From Stieleria neptunia (GTDB lineage Bacteria > Planctomycetota > Planctomycetia > Pirellulales > Pirellulaceae): a stretch of 64,000 bases of DNA. The notes below the pieces were generated by a model that did not search any database, was not told the origin of the DNA, and was given only the letters and a program-made list of their open reading frames with translations. Position 1 is the stretch's first letter. Each line of letters begins with the position of its first letter. The stretch covers positions 8,986,938-9,050,937 of the forward strand of contig NZ_CP037423.1 of NCBI RefSeq assembly GCF_007754155.1, in the 5' to 3' direction. Both the position numbers and the translations under genes were made by a program. This document shows, piece after piece, positions 27,804-36,058 of the stretch.

Positions 27804-28159
27804 TACTGAACCAACTCTCCCTCGACATAGACAGACGTCTTCTGGCCGGTCGTCAGGCCGTTGAGTCCCAAGGGGTCGATGGTCGTCACCTTGCCTTCTG
27901 ACGCCTTTGCTTCGACTTCGTAAACCATCAGCACCGTCGCCGCGGACTTGATCGCGACGTGTTCCTCGTGGTGCCACTGCTGGGCCGGAACACAAACCAT
28001 CACGGGCTTTCCCGGCGTGGGCTCGGGCAGCGCCACCGAATCCACGTTGGCGATTCGGAACGCGATGAAATGGTCCAGCGATTCGGGGACGTCGGCCGGC
28101 GGTCCGTCCTGGATCGTCTGAGCCGGAATCAAATAGAACGCCGGTTGGCCCAGCATGAC
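27803..28159 (-). pseudogene. 3' part of exported protein gene split by IS66
   Basis: The C-terminal 114 codons plus stop of a gene whose 5' part lies at 31521-31862. Joining the two across the IS and removing one 12-bp duplication (28148-28159 or 31521-31532) restores one continuous frame of about 228 codons. The sequence here ends ...TTGQKTSVYVEGELVQ. It is a soluble, beta-rich domain of no recognised family. An ATG within the duplication (28156) could start a truncated product. Confidence 0.85.
28148..28159. repeat. 12-bp target-site duplication, left copy
   Basis: GCCCAGCATGAC directly abuts the IS66 left end and is repeated at 31521-31532 directly after the right end. Confidence 0.85.
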
Positions 28160-28231
28160 GTAAGCGTTCTATCTTCCCATGTTGACGGGAGCGGTAGCGT
28201 GGTGGGTTTCTTTCCACTTTTGGAGAAACCC

Positions 28232-28579
28232 ATGGCACGATTGCCCGACCCACAGCTCGCCCGGCAATGGCGAGAGCGACTCGATCGATTTGAGCACTCT
28301 GAATTGACTGTCGCAAAATTCTGCGAAGTCGAAGGATACTCGGCGGCCTCCTTCTATCAGTGGCGGCGAAAGCTCCGCGACGAAAAGTCTCCCGGTGACC
28401 CGGCATTCATCCCCGTACAGTTCGATGCCAGCGAGCTTTCATGCGCAGCCCGGCGAGGCTTCGAAATCGACTTGCCCGGTGGGGCGACCGTCAAAGTGCC
28501 GCCGGATGCGACCACCGTCGAGAGACGCGAGCTGATCGCCGATATCGTCCAAGCGACTGCGGTCGAGGTAACGCTGTGA
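28232..28579 (+). CDS. tnpA: IS66 accessory protein TnpA
   Basis: 115-aa small protein of the IS66 operon with an N-terminal helix-turn-helix-like segment (WRERLDRFEHSELTVAKFCE then SAASFYQWRRKLRD). ATG at 28232 follows GGAG at a good distance. Its stop overlaps the GTG start of tnpB (GTGA at 28576-28579). Confidence 0.92.
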   Translation: MARLPDPQLARQWRERLDRFEHSELTVAKFCEVEGYSAASFYQWRRKLRDEKSPGDPAFIPVQFDASELSCAARRGFEIDLPGGATVKVPPDATTVERRELIADIVQATAVEVTL

Positions 28580-28938
28580 TCGCAATCTCACCAACGACAC
28601 GCATTTTCGTCTGCACCGACGCGACCGACATGCGAAAAGGATTCTGCGGTTTGTCGGGCCTCGTCAAAGCACACTTCCAGATCGACCTGTTCTCTGGTCA
28701 CTTGTTTGTTTTCTTCAATCGCAGGCGTGACTACGTCAAGGTCTTGGCCTGGGACAAAGACGGTCTTTCTATCTGGTCGAAGCGACTCGAGCGTGGAACC
28801 TTTGAGAAGCTGACGCGAAGTTCCGACGGTGACTTGGAGATCGATTCGGCGGAACTAATCATGATGCTTCGCGGTGTGCAGATCGAAGGAACGCAGCGAA
28901 GGAAACGCTACTCGATTGACACAGCCAAAGTGGCGTAG
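28576..28938 (+). CDS. tnpB: IS66 accessory protein TnpB
   Basis: 120-aa IS66 Orf2 protein. The family signature is clear: DMRKGFCGLSGLV, then LFVFFNRRRDYVKVLAWDKDG and a C-terminal MMLRGVQIEG. GTG start overlapping the tnpA stop. It is required together with TnpA for transposition in studied IS66 elements. An intrinsic terminator follows. Confidence 0.94.
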   Translation: MIAISPTTRIFVCTDATDMRKGFCGLSGLVKAHFQIDLFSGHLFVFFNRRRDYVKVLAWDKDGLSIWSKRLERGTFEKLTRSSDGDLEIDSAELIMMLRGVQIEGTQRRKRYSIDTAKVA

Positions 28939-28969
28939 CGGCAAGCGAAAAGAACTCCAAGAAATTGCA

Positions 28970-29001
28970 AACGCAAGGTGGTCATCTGCCTTGCGTTTTT
29001 T
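28970..29001 (+). terminator. Intrinsic terminator between tnpB and tnpC
   Basis: Stem AACGCAAGG (28970-28978) and CCTTGCGTT (28989-28997) with a run of six T at 28996-29001. It would reduce transcription of the main transposase gene relative to tnpAB. Confidence 0.75.
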
Positions 29002-29024
29002 GTTGATCGCGCTAAAACAACCGT

Positions 29025-30653
29025 ATGACTGAGCCGGAGAATCAAGACGACTTGCAGAGCCTCCGGCGGTTCAATGATGAGTTGGTCGAAACGGTTCAGT
29101 CACAACAGAAGACGATCGCACAACTTCGCGAAGAACTGAACCTGTACCGTCGCAAACTGTTTGGTCAATCCTCCGAGCGGCATGCCGAAGACGATTCGCA
29201 GTTGCATCTGTTCGATCTCGGCGAGTCGGTCAATGAAGGCGATGATGACGAGCAGGATCCGCCGAAGTCTCGCAAGAAGCGACGCCGTAAGAAGAAGTCC
29301 GAAAAACTACCGGCTCACTTGAGACGCAAGATCATCGAGGCGGACGTCTCGTCCAAAGAGCGAATGTGTTCTTGCTGTGGCGAAGAGATGCCCATCATTG
29401 GCACGGACATCAGCGAGCGGCTCGATCTGATTCCGGCGGAACTCTTCGTTTGGGAAATCCGTCGTCATAAGCGTGCCTGTGGCAAGTGCAGAGAGTCGAT
29501 CGCGCAGGTTCCCGCCGGCAGCGAGCCCGGTGGACCGACCACGCCGGTTGCCGGCAGTGATTATGGCTTTGGCGTTTACACGCAAATCATCACCAACAAG
29601 TTTGCCGACCATTTGCCACTGTATCGAGGTGAAGATATCTTCGCCCGCGCAGGCGTGATGATCCCGAGAAACACGCAGTTTGGGATGCTTGTGAACATCG
29701 CGGCACTCGTCGCACCGCTGATCGCCTTGATGAAATCGCGAATCGTTTCGGGCCGCGTACTGGGCGTCGATGACACGTCGGTGCGGCTGCAAGATCCTGC
29801 CTTGCCCGGCAAGATGCGAACGGCTCGCTTCTGGCTGTATCGTGGCCGCGAAGACCATCCGTACAACGTGTTCGACTTTACCGAGAGTCGTGGGCGCGAC
29901 GGTCCGGCGGGATTCTTGAAGGATTTTCACGGCCACGCGGTGGTCGACGCCTATGGAGTTCACGAGGGAGTCTACCTGGGGAAACACGATCAGATCTTTG
30001 CCGCGTGTTGTAACTGTCACGCTCGGAGGAAGTTCGTCGAAGCAAAGCCGAACGATCCGGTGGCCGCTGCGCGTGCGCTTGCGATGTACCGAGGACTTTA
30101 TGACGTCGAGGATCGCGCAAAGCAGTGTAGTGCCGACGAGCGTCTTGAGCTTCGCCAGCTTGAATCGGCCCCGTTGATGAACCAACTCCATGACTGGTTG
30201 ATCGAGAAGAGCAGCGATCCGCGAGTGTTGCCCAAGAGTTCGCTTGGCAAGGCCGTCAGGTACTCGCTGAATCAGTGGGACGAGTTAACGGTGTTTCTAG
30301 GCGATGGAGCGATTCCGTTTGACAACAACCAAACAGAGAACGAGCTTCGGAGCCTGACGATCGGTCGTCAGAACTGGTTGTTCGTCGGCTCCAATCGCGG
30401 TGGCGAAGTAGCCGCTGCGATGTACAGCTTGGTATCATCGGCGGCGCGGCATCATCTCGATGCTTGGGCTTACGTGGACGATTGCCTTCGCAAGCTTGCC
30501 GGTGGCTCGACGGACTACGAAGCGTTGCTTCCGGATGTTTGGCGAGGCCGCCATCCCGAGAGCATTCGAGTGTATCGTGATGCCGAGCAGGCGTCGCGAC
30601 GATTGACAACTCAGCAACGCCGCGTGCGTCGGCGCGAAGCCAAGGTGGCGTGA
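29025..30653 (+). CDS. tnpC: IS66 transposase TnpC
   Basis: 542-aa DDE transposase. It has an N-terminal leucine-zipper-like helix (SQQKTIAQLREELNLYRRKLFG), a zinc-binding domain with CSCCGEEM and CGKCRES, and the catalytic DDE core. The core has Asp in GVDDTSVRL, Asp in AVVDAYGVHE and Glu in NNQTENELRSL. Length is normal and no frameshift is seen, so the element may be active. Confidence 0.95.
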   Translation: MTEPENQDDLQSLRRFNDELVETVQSQQKTIAQLREELNLYRRKLFGQSSERHAEDDSQLHLFDLGESVNEGDDDEQDPPKSRKKRRRKKKSEKLPAHLRRKIIEADVSSKERMCSCCGEEMPIIGTDISERLDLIPAELFVWEIRRHKRACGKCRESIAQVPAGSEPGGPTTPVAGSDYGFGVYTQIITNKFADHLPLYRGEDIFARAGVMIPRNTQFGMLVNIAALVAPLIALMKSRIVSGRVLGVDDTSVRLQDPALPGKMRTARFWLYRGREDHPYNVFDFTESRGRDGPAGFLKDFHGHAVVDAYGVHEGVYLGKHDQIFAACCNCHARRKFVEAKPNDPVAAARALAMYRGLYDVEDRAKQCSADERLELRQLESAPLMNQLHDWLIEKSSDPRVLPKSSLGKAVRYSLNQWDELTVFLGDGAIPFDNNQTENELRSLTIGRQNWLFVGSNRGGEVAAAMYSLVSSAARHHLDAWAYVDDCLRKLAGGSTDYEALLPDVWRGRHPESIRVYRDAEQASRRLTTQQRRVRRREAKVA

Positions 30654-30943
30654 TGTCGGACTTGACCGAGCGAATCCAATTGACGCGTGAACATCGCGAC
30701 TTGATCCTGAAGTACGGCTACGTGTCAGGCCGTTTGGAGGCGTCGCTTCGTCGTTGGCCGAAGGATCAACTGCTTCGCCGAGTTGGGATGACTCGGGTGG
30801 AACTGCACCTGCTGATCGGCGACCTGAGCCACTCGTGCGTCAAGGGCAAAGCGGGTTCCGATGTTGAAGCGGTCGCTGACCTGTGCGACCACCTGGAGTA
30901 CGCCCAACGCACCGGGGATGGCGATCTCGACATTCTATGGTGA
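30653..30943 (+). CDS. Small IS66-associated protein of unknown function
   Basis: 96-aa acidic helical protein starting at the ATG that overlaps the tnpC stop (GTGATG at 30650-30655). No known domain was recognised. The overlap indicates it is translated with the transposase. Not part of the standard three-gene IS66 set. Confidence 0.65.
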   Translation: MSDLTERIQLTREHRDLILKYGYVSGRLEASLRRWPKDQLLRRVGMTRVELHLLIGDLSHSCVKGKAGSDVEAVADLCDHLEYAQRTGDGDLDILW

Positions 30944-31520
30944 CATCAGATCGGCTCCCTGCCATTTGAACCGCCCAAGTGGAAGATGCGTCGGCGTGCA
31001 AAGCTATCGCCAGCTTCGTGAATCGACTGGCCGTAGTTGATCAGCGATGGCAAAGCGGCAGCGTCTTGATCTCCCGTGGCACATGGCAGATCGAAGAACG
31101 CCTGGCCGACATGACTTGCGAGGTGTGATCAAGCGGCTCTTTTTCTTTCAGCAAAAGATCGAATCCGTTGACCGCACTTCGCGCGATTGCTTGGGAGTCG
31201 AGCGGAAACAGAACTCAGAGACATCCCAACGAGATCAAAACGCAGTATCCGCGGCAGCGCCGATGACCTGCGTGCTGGAGACGTTTGAAGCTGCCGCGGT
31301 AGCATCGGTTAGGCCACAAACACAAAGCGTGATTTTGGACTGCAGTGGCGATCAAGGTCTCCGGCGTTTTTGCGTTGGTCACGAATCCCGAAATGTTGAT
31401 ACGCCGACACCGCCACCGCGGTCAATTCGCCACAATGGCCCGATGGATCTTCGGATTGGTGAAAAGCAGTCGCCGGCCGCCCGAGCCACGAAGCGACACC
31501 TGGGCAGATAGAACGCTTAC

Positions 31521-31862
31521 GCCCAGCATGACCGCAAACGACTCCGATCCGCTGTAGGCGTCGCGGACTTCAAGCCGCTTGACCGCTTCGGGTTCCGGTT
31601 TGCGGATCTCGTACCAATTCAAATAGCTCGGTGTTTCGTCTTGGACCGCTTCCTGGGGCGCGGAATAGAATTTGGGTCCGCGAAAATTCACCCACCGTCG
31701 CTCGGCATCCAGCGAGGTTTTGACTTCCAAACCGTGCAGAACAGGGTTGGACGCCGTGACCGCGACGACGTCATGCGGCGAAGTGGCGTCCCCGCGCGTC
31801 ATCATCGCGACACAGACCAAGACGACGGCGGGGACAATGGTGCAGCGGAGTCGGGGTTTCAT
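31521..31862 (-). pseudogene. 5' part of exported protein gene split by IS66
   Basis: 114 codons from ATG at 31862 to the IS boundary. A signal peptide (RCTIVPAVVLVCVAMMTRGDA) is followed by a domain containing RRWVNFRGPKFYSAPQEA. In its present state the frame runs into the IS and stops at 31422. The rest of the gene is at 27803-28159. Function unknown. Confidence 0.85.
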
Positions 31863-32675
31863 GGCAGGGCATTGGATTGCGGAGGAGGCGGATCGCTTTG
31901 ACGAATGCTCTATTCTCCCACGTTGTCCAGTCCGTTGCCTAAATCAGATTCGGCACTGCAGGAGTTAGCGCCAGCGGCGCGAGCGGGACGTCGATTTAGT
32001 CGGGATCTGGTGAGCCGCTGGCCGTAAGGCCTCGGGCCACGTCGCAGTGCCCGGCCGCTTACGCGGCGCGCGGCTCACAAAACCAACAGCCCGCGAGCCC
32101 TCCGGTTGCGTTTCAAAAACACCGTGAAAAACCGGAGGGCTCGCGCCCTGCCGCTAGATCGAGAAGCGACTTATCCCCAATTGGCTCCCCTCTCCCCCAA
32201 ACAAGCCTCTTTGATGATTCTGAATGATCAAGGGCGCCAACGGATTTTTGAATGCCAATACGTTGTGATGACGAGAGGCTTGTTTGGGGGAGAGGGGCTG
32301 GGGGTGAGGGGGAATCCAAGCCATCGTAACACGTACGAGCAGAGAAGCCCCAAAGGCGATACTTGATCGCCCAATCGGTGAGACCCGACAACAACCACCC
32401 CTCAAAATGAGAGGCGTTTTTAGCACGTCAATCGATGTGAAGCGTCTCCATGCTGAGCCCCTCACCCCCAACCCCTCTCCCCCAATTCCTGACTCGCTTA
32501 GGCTCGCCAGGAATCGGGGGAGAGGGGAGCCAGGGTGATTCAAACTCCCTTTTCGATTTAGCGGTACTGAGCTCGCGCCCTGCCGCTAACAAAAACACCC
32601 CGCTTGGCGTCAGAGTCGATGGCATTGATTTGAGCGGACGTCGCCGGAGGGCGTTACTCACGTGGCCGGAACGCT
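31863..32675. other. Gene-free stretch filled by dispersed repeats
   Basis: No credible gene. It contains the GTGAGCCGCTGGCCGTAAGGC element (32008-32030), a paired repeat A (32093-32157), composite hairpin element copy 2 (32183-32531) and a further half repeat A (32562-32592). Confidence 0.7.
32183..32531. repeat. Composite palindromic element, copy 2 (hairpins swapped)
   Basis: 349 bp with the same outer ends as copy 1 (GGCTCCCCTCTCCCCC ... GGGGGAGAGGGGAGCC). The left hairpin here is the AACAAGCCTCT/AGAGGCTTGTT one (32190-32300), and the right hairpin is the AATTCCTGACTCGC/GCCAGGAATC one (32480-32525). The core (GATACTTGATCG...GTCAATCGATGTGAAGCG) keeps the orientation seen in copy 1. Confidence 0.85.
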
Positions 32676-35429
32676 TCACTCCTTGGCCGCGGTGTCTTCG
32701 TAGATCGGCAGGTGCCGGTAGTAGACTTCCAGGTTCAACAGGTTCATGGTCGTCACGTAGACCCGGCCGGCGTGGGCACTCCAGCGGTCGGGGATCGGCA
32801 ATTCAGGGTCCCAGGAACCGGATTCGGGGCCGACCTTGATCTGCGTTTCCAGCAACAGCGGGTTGAGATACCGGTTCCAGCGATCCCAGTAATCGCCGCC
32901 CATGTGAAACATGAACTGCGTGGCGTAGTACCAATAGTATCCGTCGCGCAAGGGACGGCGTCGCTCGCCGAGCTGGGGCGGATACTTCAGCAAATACTCG
33001 GCGGCCGACTGCATCGCCGGCTGCTCTCGGCTCCAACCATTGTACATCCGCATCAGCATGCCGACGGCGGTCATCGTCGGCGTCGGCAAGCGTCCGTGGC
33101 GTTGCTGGGGCGTGTCGGGGGCGAAGGGGTTGTATCGGTATCGATCCAAACGGTCCGACCCCTCTTCGCGTGCCAACGACAGCCACAGATCGATCCCGTC
33201 ATAGGCATCCTGGGACACTTCCAGCCCCGACAGGTCACCACTTTTGAGCGCCATCATCATCCACCCGGTCACGCTGGTGTCGCTGCTGACTTGGGGCGTG
33301 TAGCGCCAGCCGCCGCGGCTGCGATGCTGGGTGGCCATGATGTAGTCCAAGGCCTCCTGGGCGCCCTGGCGGAGTTCACGATCCTGTGTCATCCCATACG
33401 CTTCACAGAGCGAAAGGGCGGCGATCCCGTGACTGTAAAACATCACGTTGCGGTCGCTCATTTCGTTTTCGCTGCGATACAGGTTTCCGCTGGTGCGTTG
33501 GTTGTCCAGCAAAAATTTCAGCCCCTTGCTGACGGTGCTGGCGTACTGGTGTTGCGTGTGGGTGTAGCCGGCACCTTGGAATGCCAACAAACACAAACCG
33601 GTCGCGGCGGTATCACTGCGCAACAAGACGCGATCGCCATGCCCCTGCAACGACCAGCTGCCGTCTTCGTTTTGGATACTGGCCAGATAGGCCAACCCGC
33701 GTTCGATCGCTTCTTCGGTCGCGGGACCGCCCATGCCGGGGGCGCTCGACGCCGCACCGCCACTGGTCCGCATCACGCGTCGGGAAAAGGATTCCACCGC
33801 GGCGATCTTGGTGCCCGCCGGCGTGGCCGGCCCGCCGACCTGGCGTCGGGGTCTGGATTCCCGGGGCAGTTCCATGGCCGTGATCTCCGGCTGCACGTCG
33901 CTGGGAAGCAAACCGGCCAGCGGTGCCGGGTCGTTGCTGATCCCGACGGGGCCGAGTTCGGCCAACAGATCCAGCGCCATGCCGGGCGCCCCGGCCGGTG
34001 CCAACTCGGTCGCCGCCGCGCCGCCGATTTCGGTTTCGCGCCGGACCGCCGAATCCGCGTCTCCCAGCCGATCGTCCAATTGATCCGACATCGCCGAACC
34101 GGCGATCCCCGCGGCGCTGGCCGGCACCGATTCGGCAGGGTTGATCGATCCCATCGGTGACGTCCCGCGAGTCACGTTCATGCGGCGTGCACGTCCGGGG
34201 GCTCGCGTGGCCGGCCCGGCATTGACGTTGGGCGCCCCGACGGCGGCCGACAGGGTGCTCCGCGCGACCGTCGCACCGCCGGTGGGACTGATTTCGGTGG
34301 TTTCGGCCATGAAGCTCGGCGCGGGACCGACGGTGATCTGGGCCCCCGTCGTCTCGCCACGGCGATCGGTGGGAATGTCGGTCGGGGCCAGCATCATCGA
34401 TGCGTCATCGCTGGTCCGCGCGATCGACACGACGACCGGTGCCGGCGCGGCACCGGCGACCGCCGAGGGTTTGGCGATGGTTCGCGAGCGCCGGGCGCGT
34501 TCCAGTCCCGCGTCGCCGATCGTCGGCATCGATTCGAGCGCACTGGAGGATGCGGCCGAAGGCGTCGACTGGGTCGCCCGGATCGATTCACTCGGCTGCG
34601 GCGCGACGGCCGGCATGTCCAAGCGTGCCGGCGCCTGACGCGATGCCCTGGGTGACGCGTTGTCGGCCAGTTGTCGCTCGGCCGGAGCGGCCTGCACGGG
34701 GCTCGTCATCTGCTGGGATTCCGACGGCACGTCGATCGGCTCGGATCGAGGACTGGGCGCCGACTGGTTGTTCGGTCGCCGCGCCAATTTGCCCGGCGTG
34801 TCGGCCGGCATCGGCTCGGCCGCGCTGGCCTGTTTGCGTTCCATCAGATACTTCTGCATCGGCTGGTTTTCCGGTTGCCGAGGCTTGGGGACTTCCAACC
34901 GCGGCTGAGAACGCTCCACCGGCGGCAGTTGTCGCTGTTCTTTGGGGATCTCACGCGACTTGGTTTCCGCATCGACCGGCTTGGACCAATCGGGCGTTTC
35001 TTTCGATTCCTTGGGGGCCTGGAAGATGTGCTCGGGAACGGTTTTTCGAATCGGCGTCCGCTCGCGTTTCTCCCCCTTGGACGCCAGGGGTTGGTAGGCC
35101 GCGAACACGACGTAGTGGATCGCAAAGATCAACAGCAACAGGTGGACCGAGATGCTGAACAGCAGACCCAGCAGGATCGCTTTGCGCAAGAAACGCGACG
35201 TGATCGCGCGCAAGACCAACGACAAAATCACCGCGACGCAAACGATGGCGACCAGATACGTCGTCGCGTTGTAGAGCAATCGGGGATCGTCAAACCGGAA
35301 CGGCGTGGCGATCAGAAACAGGACCAATCCGGCCAACGTGACCACCGACAAATCCAGCGGCCACATCCGCGCCGAATCGGCCGGTGTGCTGTCGACAAGT
35401 GGACGGTCATAGTCGGAATCAAAATGCAA
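32676..35429 (-). CDS. Membrane protein with C-terminal prenyltransferase/squalene-cyclase-like domain
   Basis: 917-aa protein. The N-terminus holds three to four helices (VVTLAGLVLFLIATPF, TTYLVAIVCVAVILSLVL, LLGLLFSISVHLLLLIFA). A Pro/Ala/Ser-rich linker of about 450 residues follows, then an all-alpha toroid-like domain (about 590-900) with the QW-type motif SIQNEDGSWSLQGHGD, repeats such as GGWRYTP, and WYYATQFMFHMGGDYW. The domain resembles squalene-hopene cyclase repeats but is probably non-catalytic here. It is last in a TPR-ExbB-ExbD operon, separated from exbD by the heptamer array. Confidence 0.85.
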   Translation of the reverse strand: MHFDSDYDRPLVDSTPADSARMWPLDLSVVTLAGLVLFLIATPFRFDDPRLLYNATTYLVAIVCVAVILSLVLRAITSRFLRKAILLGLLFSISVHLLLLIFAIHYVVFAAYQPLASKGEKRERTPIRKTVPEHIFQAPKESKETPDWSKPVDAETKSREIPKEQRQLPPVERSQPRLEVPKPRQPENQPMQKYLMERKQASAAEPMPADTPGKLARRPNNQSAPSPRSEPIDVPSESQQMTSPVQAAPAERQLADNASPRASRQAPARLDMPAVAPQPSESIRATQSTPSAASSSALESMPTIGDAGLERARRSRTIAKPSAVAGAAPAPVVVSIARTSDDASMMLAPTDIPTDRRGETTGAQITVGPAPSFMAETTEISPTGGATVARSTLSAAVGAPNVNAGPATRAPGRARRMNVTRGTSPMGSINPAESVPASAAGIAGSAMSDQLDDRLGDADSAVRRETEIGGAAATELAPAGAPGMALDLLAELGPVGISNDPAPLAGLLPSDVQPEITAMELPRESRPRRQVGGPATPAGTKIAAVESFSRRVMRTSGGAASSAPGMGGPATEEAIERGLAYLASIQNEDGSWSLQGHGDRVLLRSDTAATGLCLLAFQGAGYTHTQHQYASTVSKGLKFLLDNQRTSGNLYRSENEMSDRNVMFYSHGIAALSLCEAYGMTQDRELRQGAQEALDYIMATQHRSRGGWRYTPQVSSDTSVTGWMMMALKSGDLSGLEVSQDAYDGIDLWLSLAREEGSDRLDRYRYNPFAPDTPQQRHGRLPTPTMTAVGMLMRMYNGWSREQPAMQSAAEYLLKYPPQLGERRRPLRDGYYWYYATQFMFHMGGDYWDRWNRYLNPLLLETQIKVGPESGSWDPELPIPDRWSAHAGRVYVTTMNLLNLEVYYRHLPIYEDTAAKE

Positions 35430-35460
35430 ATCAAATGCCCTGTGGCAAGGTTTTCGTTGG

Positions 35461-35628
35461 CAGGTTTCAGGTTTCAGGTTTCAGGTTTCAGGTTTCAGGT
35501 TTCAGATTTCAGATTTCAGATTTCAGATTTGAGATTTGAGATTTGACTACTGACTACTGACTACTGACGACTGACGACTGACGACTGACGACTGACGACT
35601 GACGACTGACGACTGACGACTGACGACT
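35461..35628. repeat. 24-unit heptanucleotide array with four drifting motifs
   Basis: Unbroken period of 7 bp: six CAGGTTT, four CAGATTT, two GAGATTT, three GACTACT, nine GACGACT (168 bp). It ends 1 bp before the exbD stop codon region and lies about 30 bp upstream of the start of the 917-aa gene in the minus-strand operon. Confidence 0.95.
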
Positions 35629-35629
35629 C

Positions 35630-36055
35630 CTACCCCCCCTCGGGTCCTTCTTGTGTCGTCACCGAATAATCGCTGATGCCGCTTCGGTTGCAGACATCCA
35701 TCACGCTGACGACGGGTTGGAACGAGGTTCCTCGGTCGGCCCGGATCACGGCGGATTGGTTGGTCGGGTTGGACGCGACGCTCGCTTTGAGCAGTTTCTC
35801 CAGGTCGGCCAAGGACGTCGCTTGTCCGCGCAAATAGATTTCGCCGGCCTGGTCGATATCGATCACGATCTCACGGGGCTTGCCGATCATCGGGACCGCA
35901 CTGGTCGCCGTCGGCAAGACGATATCCAAACGCCGTTCTTCCTCTTCGAATTCGCTGGTGACCAGAAAGAAAATCAGCAGCAGAAACACCACGTCGATCA
36001 GCGGGGTCAGACTGAGCGTGCCGGCGACGCTGGAGCGTTTGATTTGAACGGCCAT
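35630..36055 (-). CDS. ExbD/TolR biopolymer transport protein
   Basis: 141-aa single-pass protein. The helix SLTPLIDVVFLLLIFFLVTS (about 14-33) contains the conserved Asp that works with ExbB in proton use. A periplasmic ExbD domain follows, with VIRADRGTSFQPVVSVMD. Start ATG at 36055 lies 3 bp after the exbB stop. The heptamer array starts immediately after its stop. Confidence 0.95.
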   Translation of the reverse strand: MAVQIKRSSVAGTLSLTPLIDVVFLLLIFFLVTSEFEEEERRLDIVLPTATSAVPMIGKPREIVIDIDQAGEIYLRGQATSLADLEKLLKASVASNPTNQSAVIRADRGTSFQPVVSVMDVCNRSGISDYSVTTQEGPEGG

Positions 36056-36058
36056 CGG

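Larger units (their letters stand above)
28160..31520 (+). mobile_element. IS66-family insertion sequence, 3361 bp
   Basis: Imperfect terminal inverted repeats begin GTAAGCGTTCTATCTTCCCA (left) and GTAAGCGTTCTATCTGCCCA (right, complement of 31501-31520), the usual GTAA ends of IS66. It carries tnpA, tnpB, tnpC and a fourth small ORF. At 3.36 kb it is longer than the usual 2.5-2.7 kb, with about 575 bp after the last ORF that look non-coding. The 12-bp target duplication is longer than the 8 bp typical for the family. It interrupts an exported-protein gene. Confidence 0.93.

Noticed and set aside
29307..30191. 294-codon minus-strand ORF inside IS66 tnpC
   Set aside because: Antisense of the transposase; no independent support.
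31047..31511. 154-codon ORF in the right tail of the IS66 element
   Set aside because: No Shine-Dalgarno, no domain, and composition like random GC-rich sequence; it reads into the terminal inverted repeat.
35461..35628. Possible CRISPR-like array
   Set aside because: The repeats are contiguous heptamers without spacers, so it is a simple tandem array.
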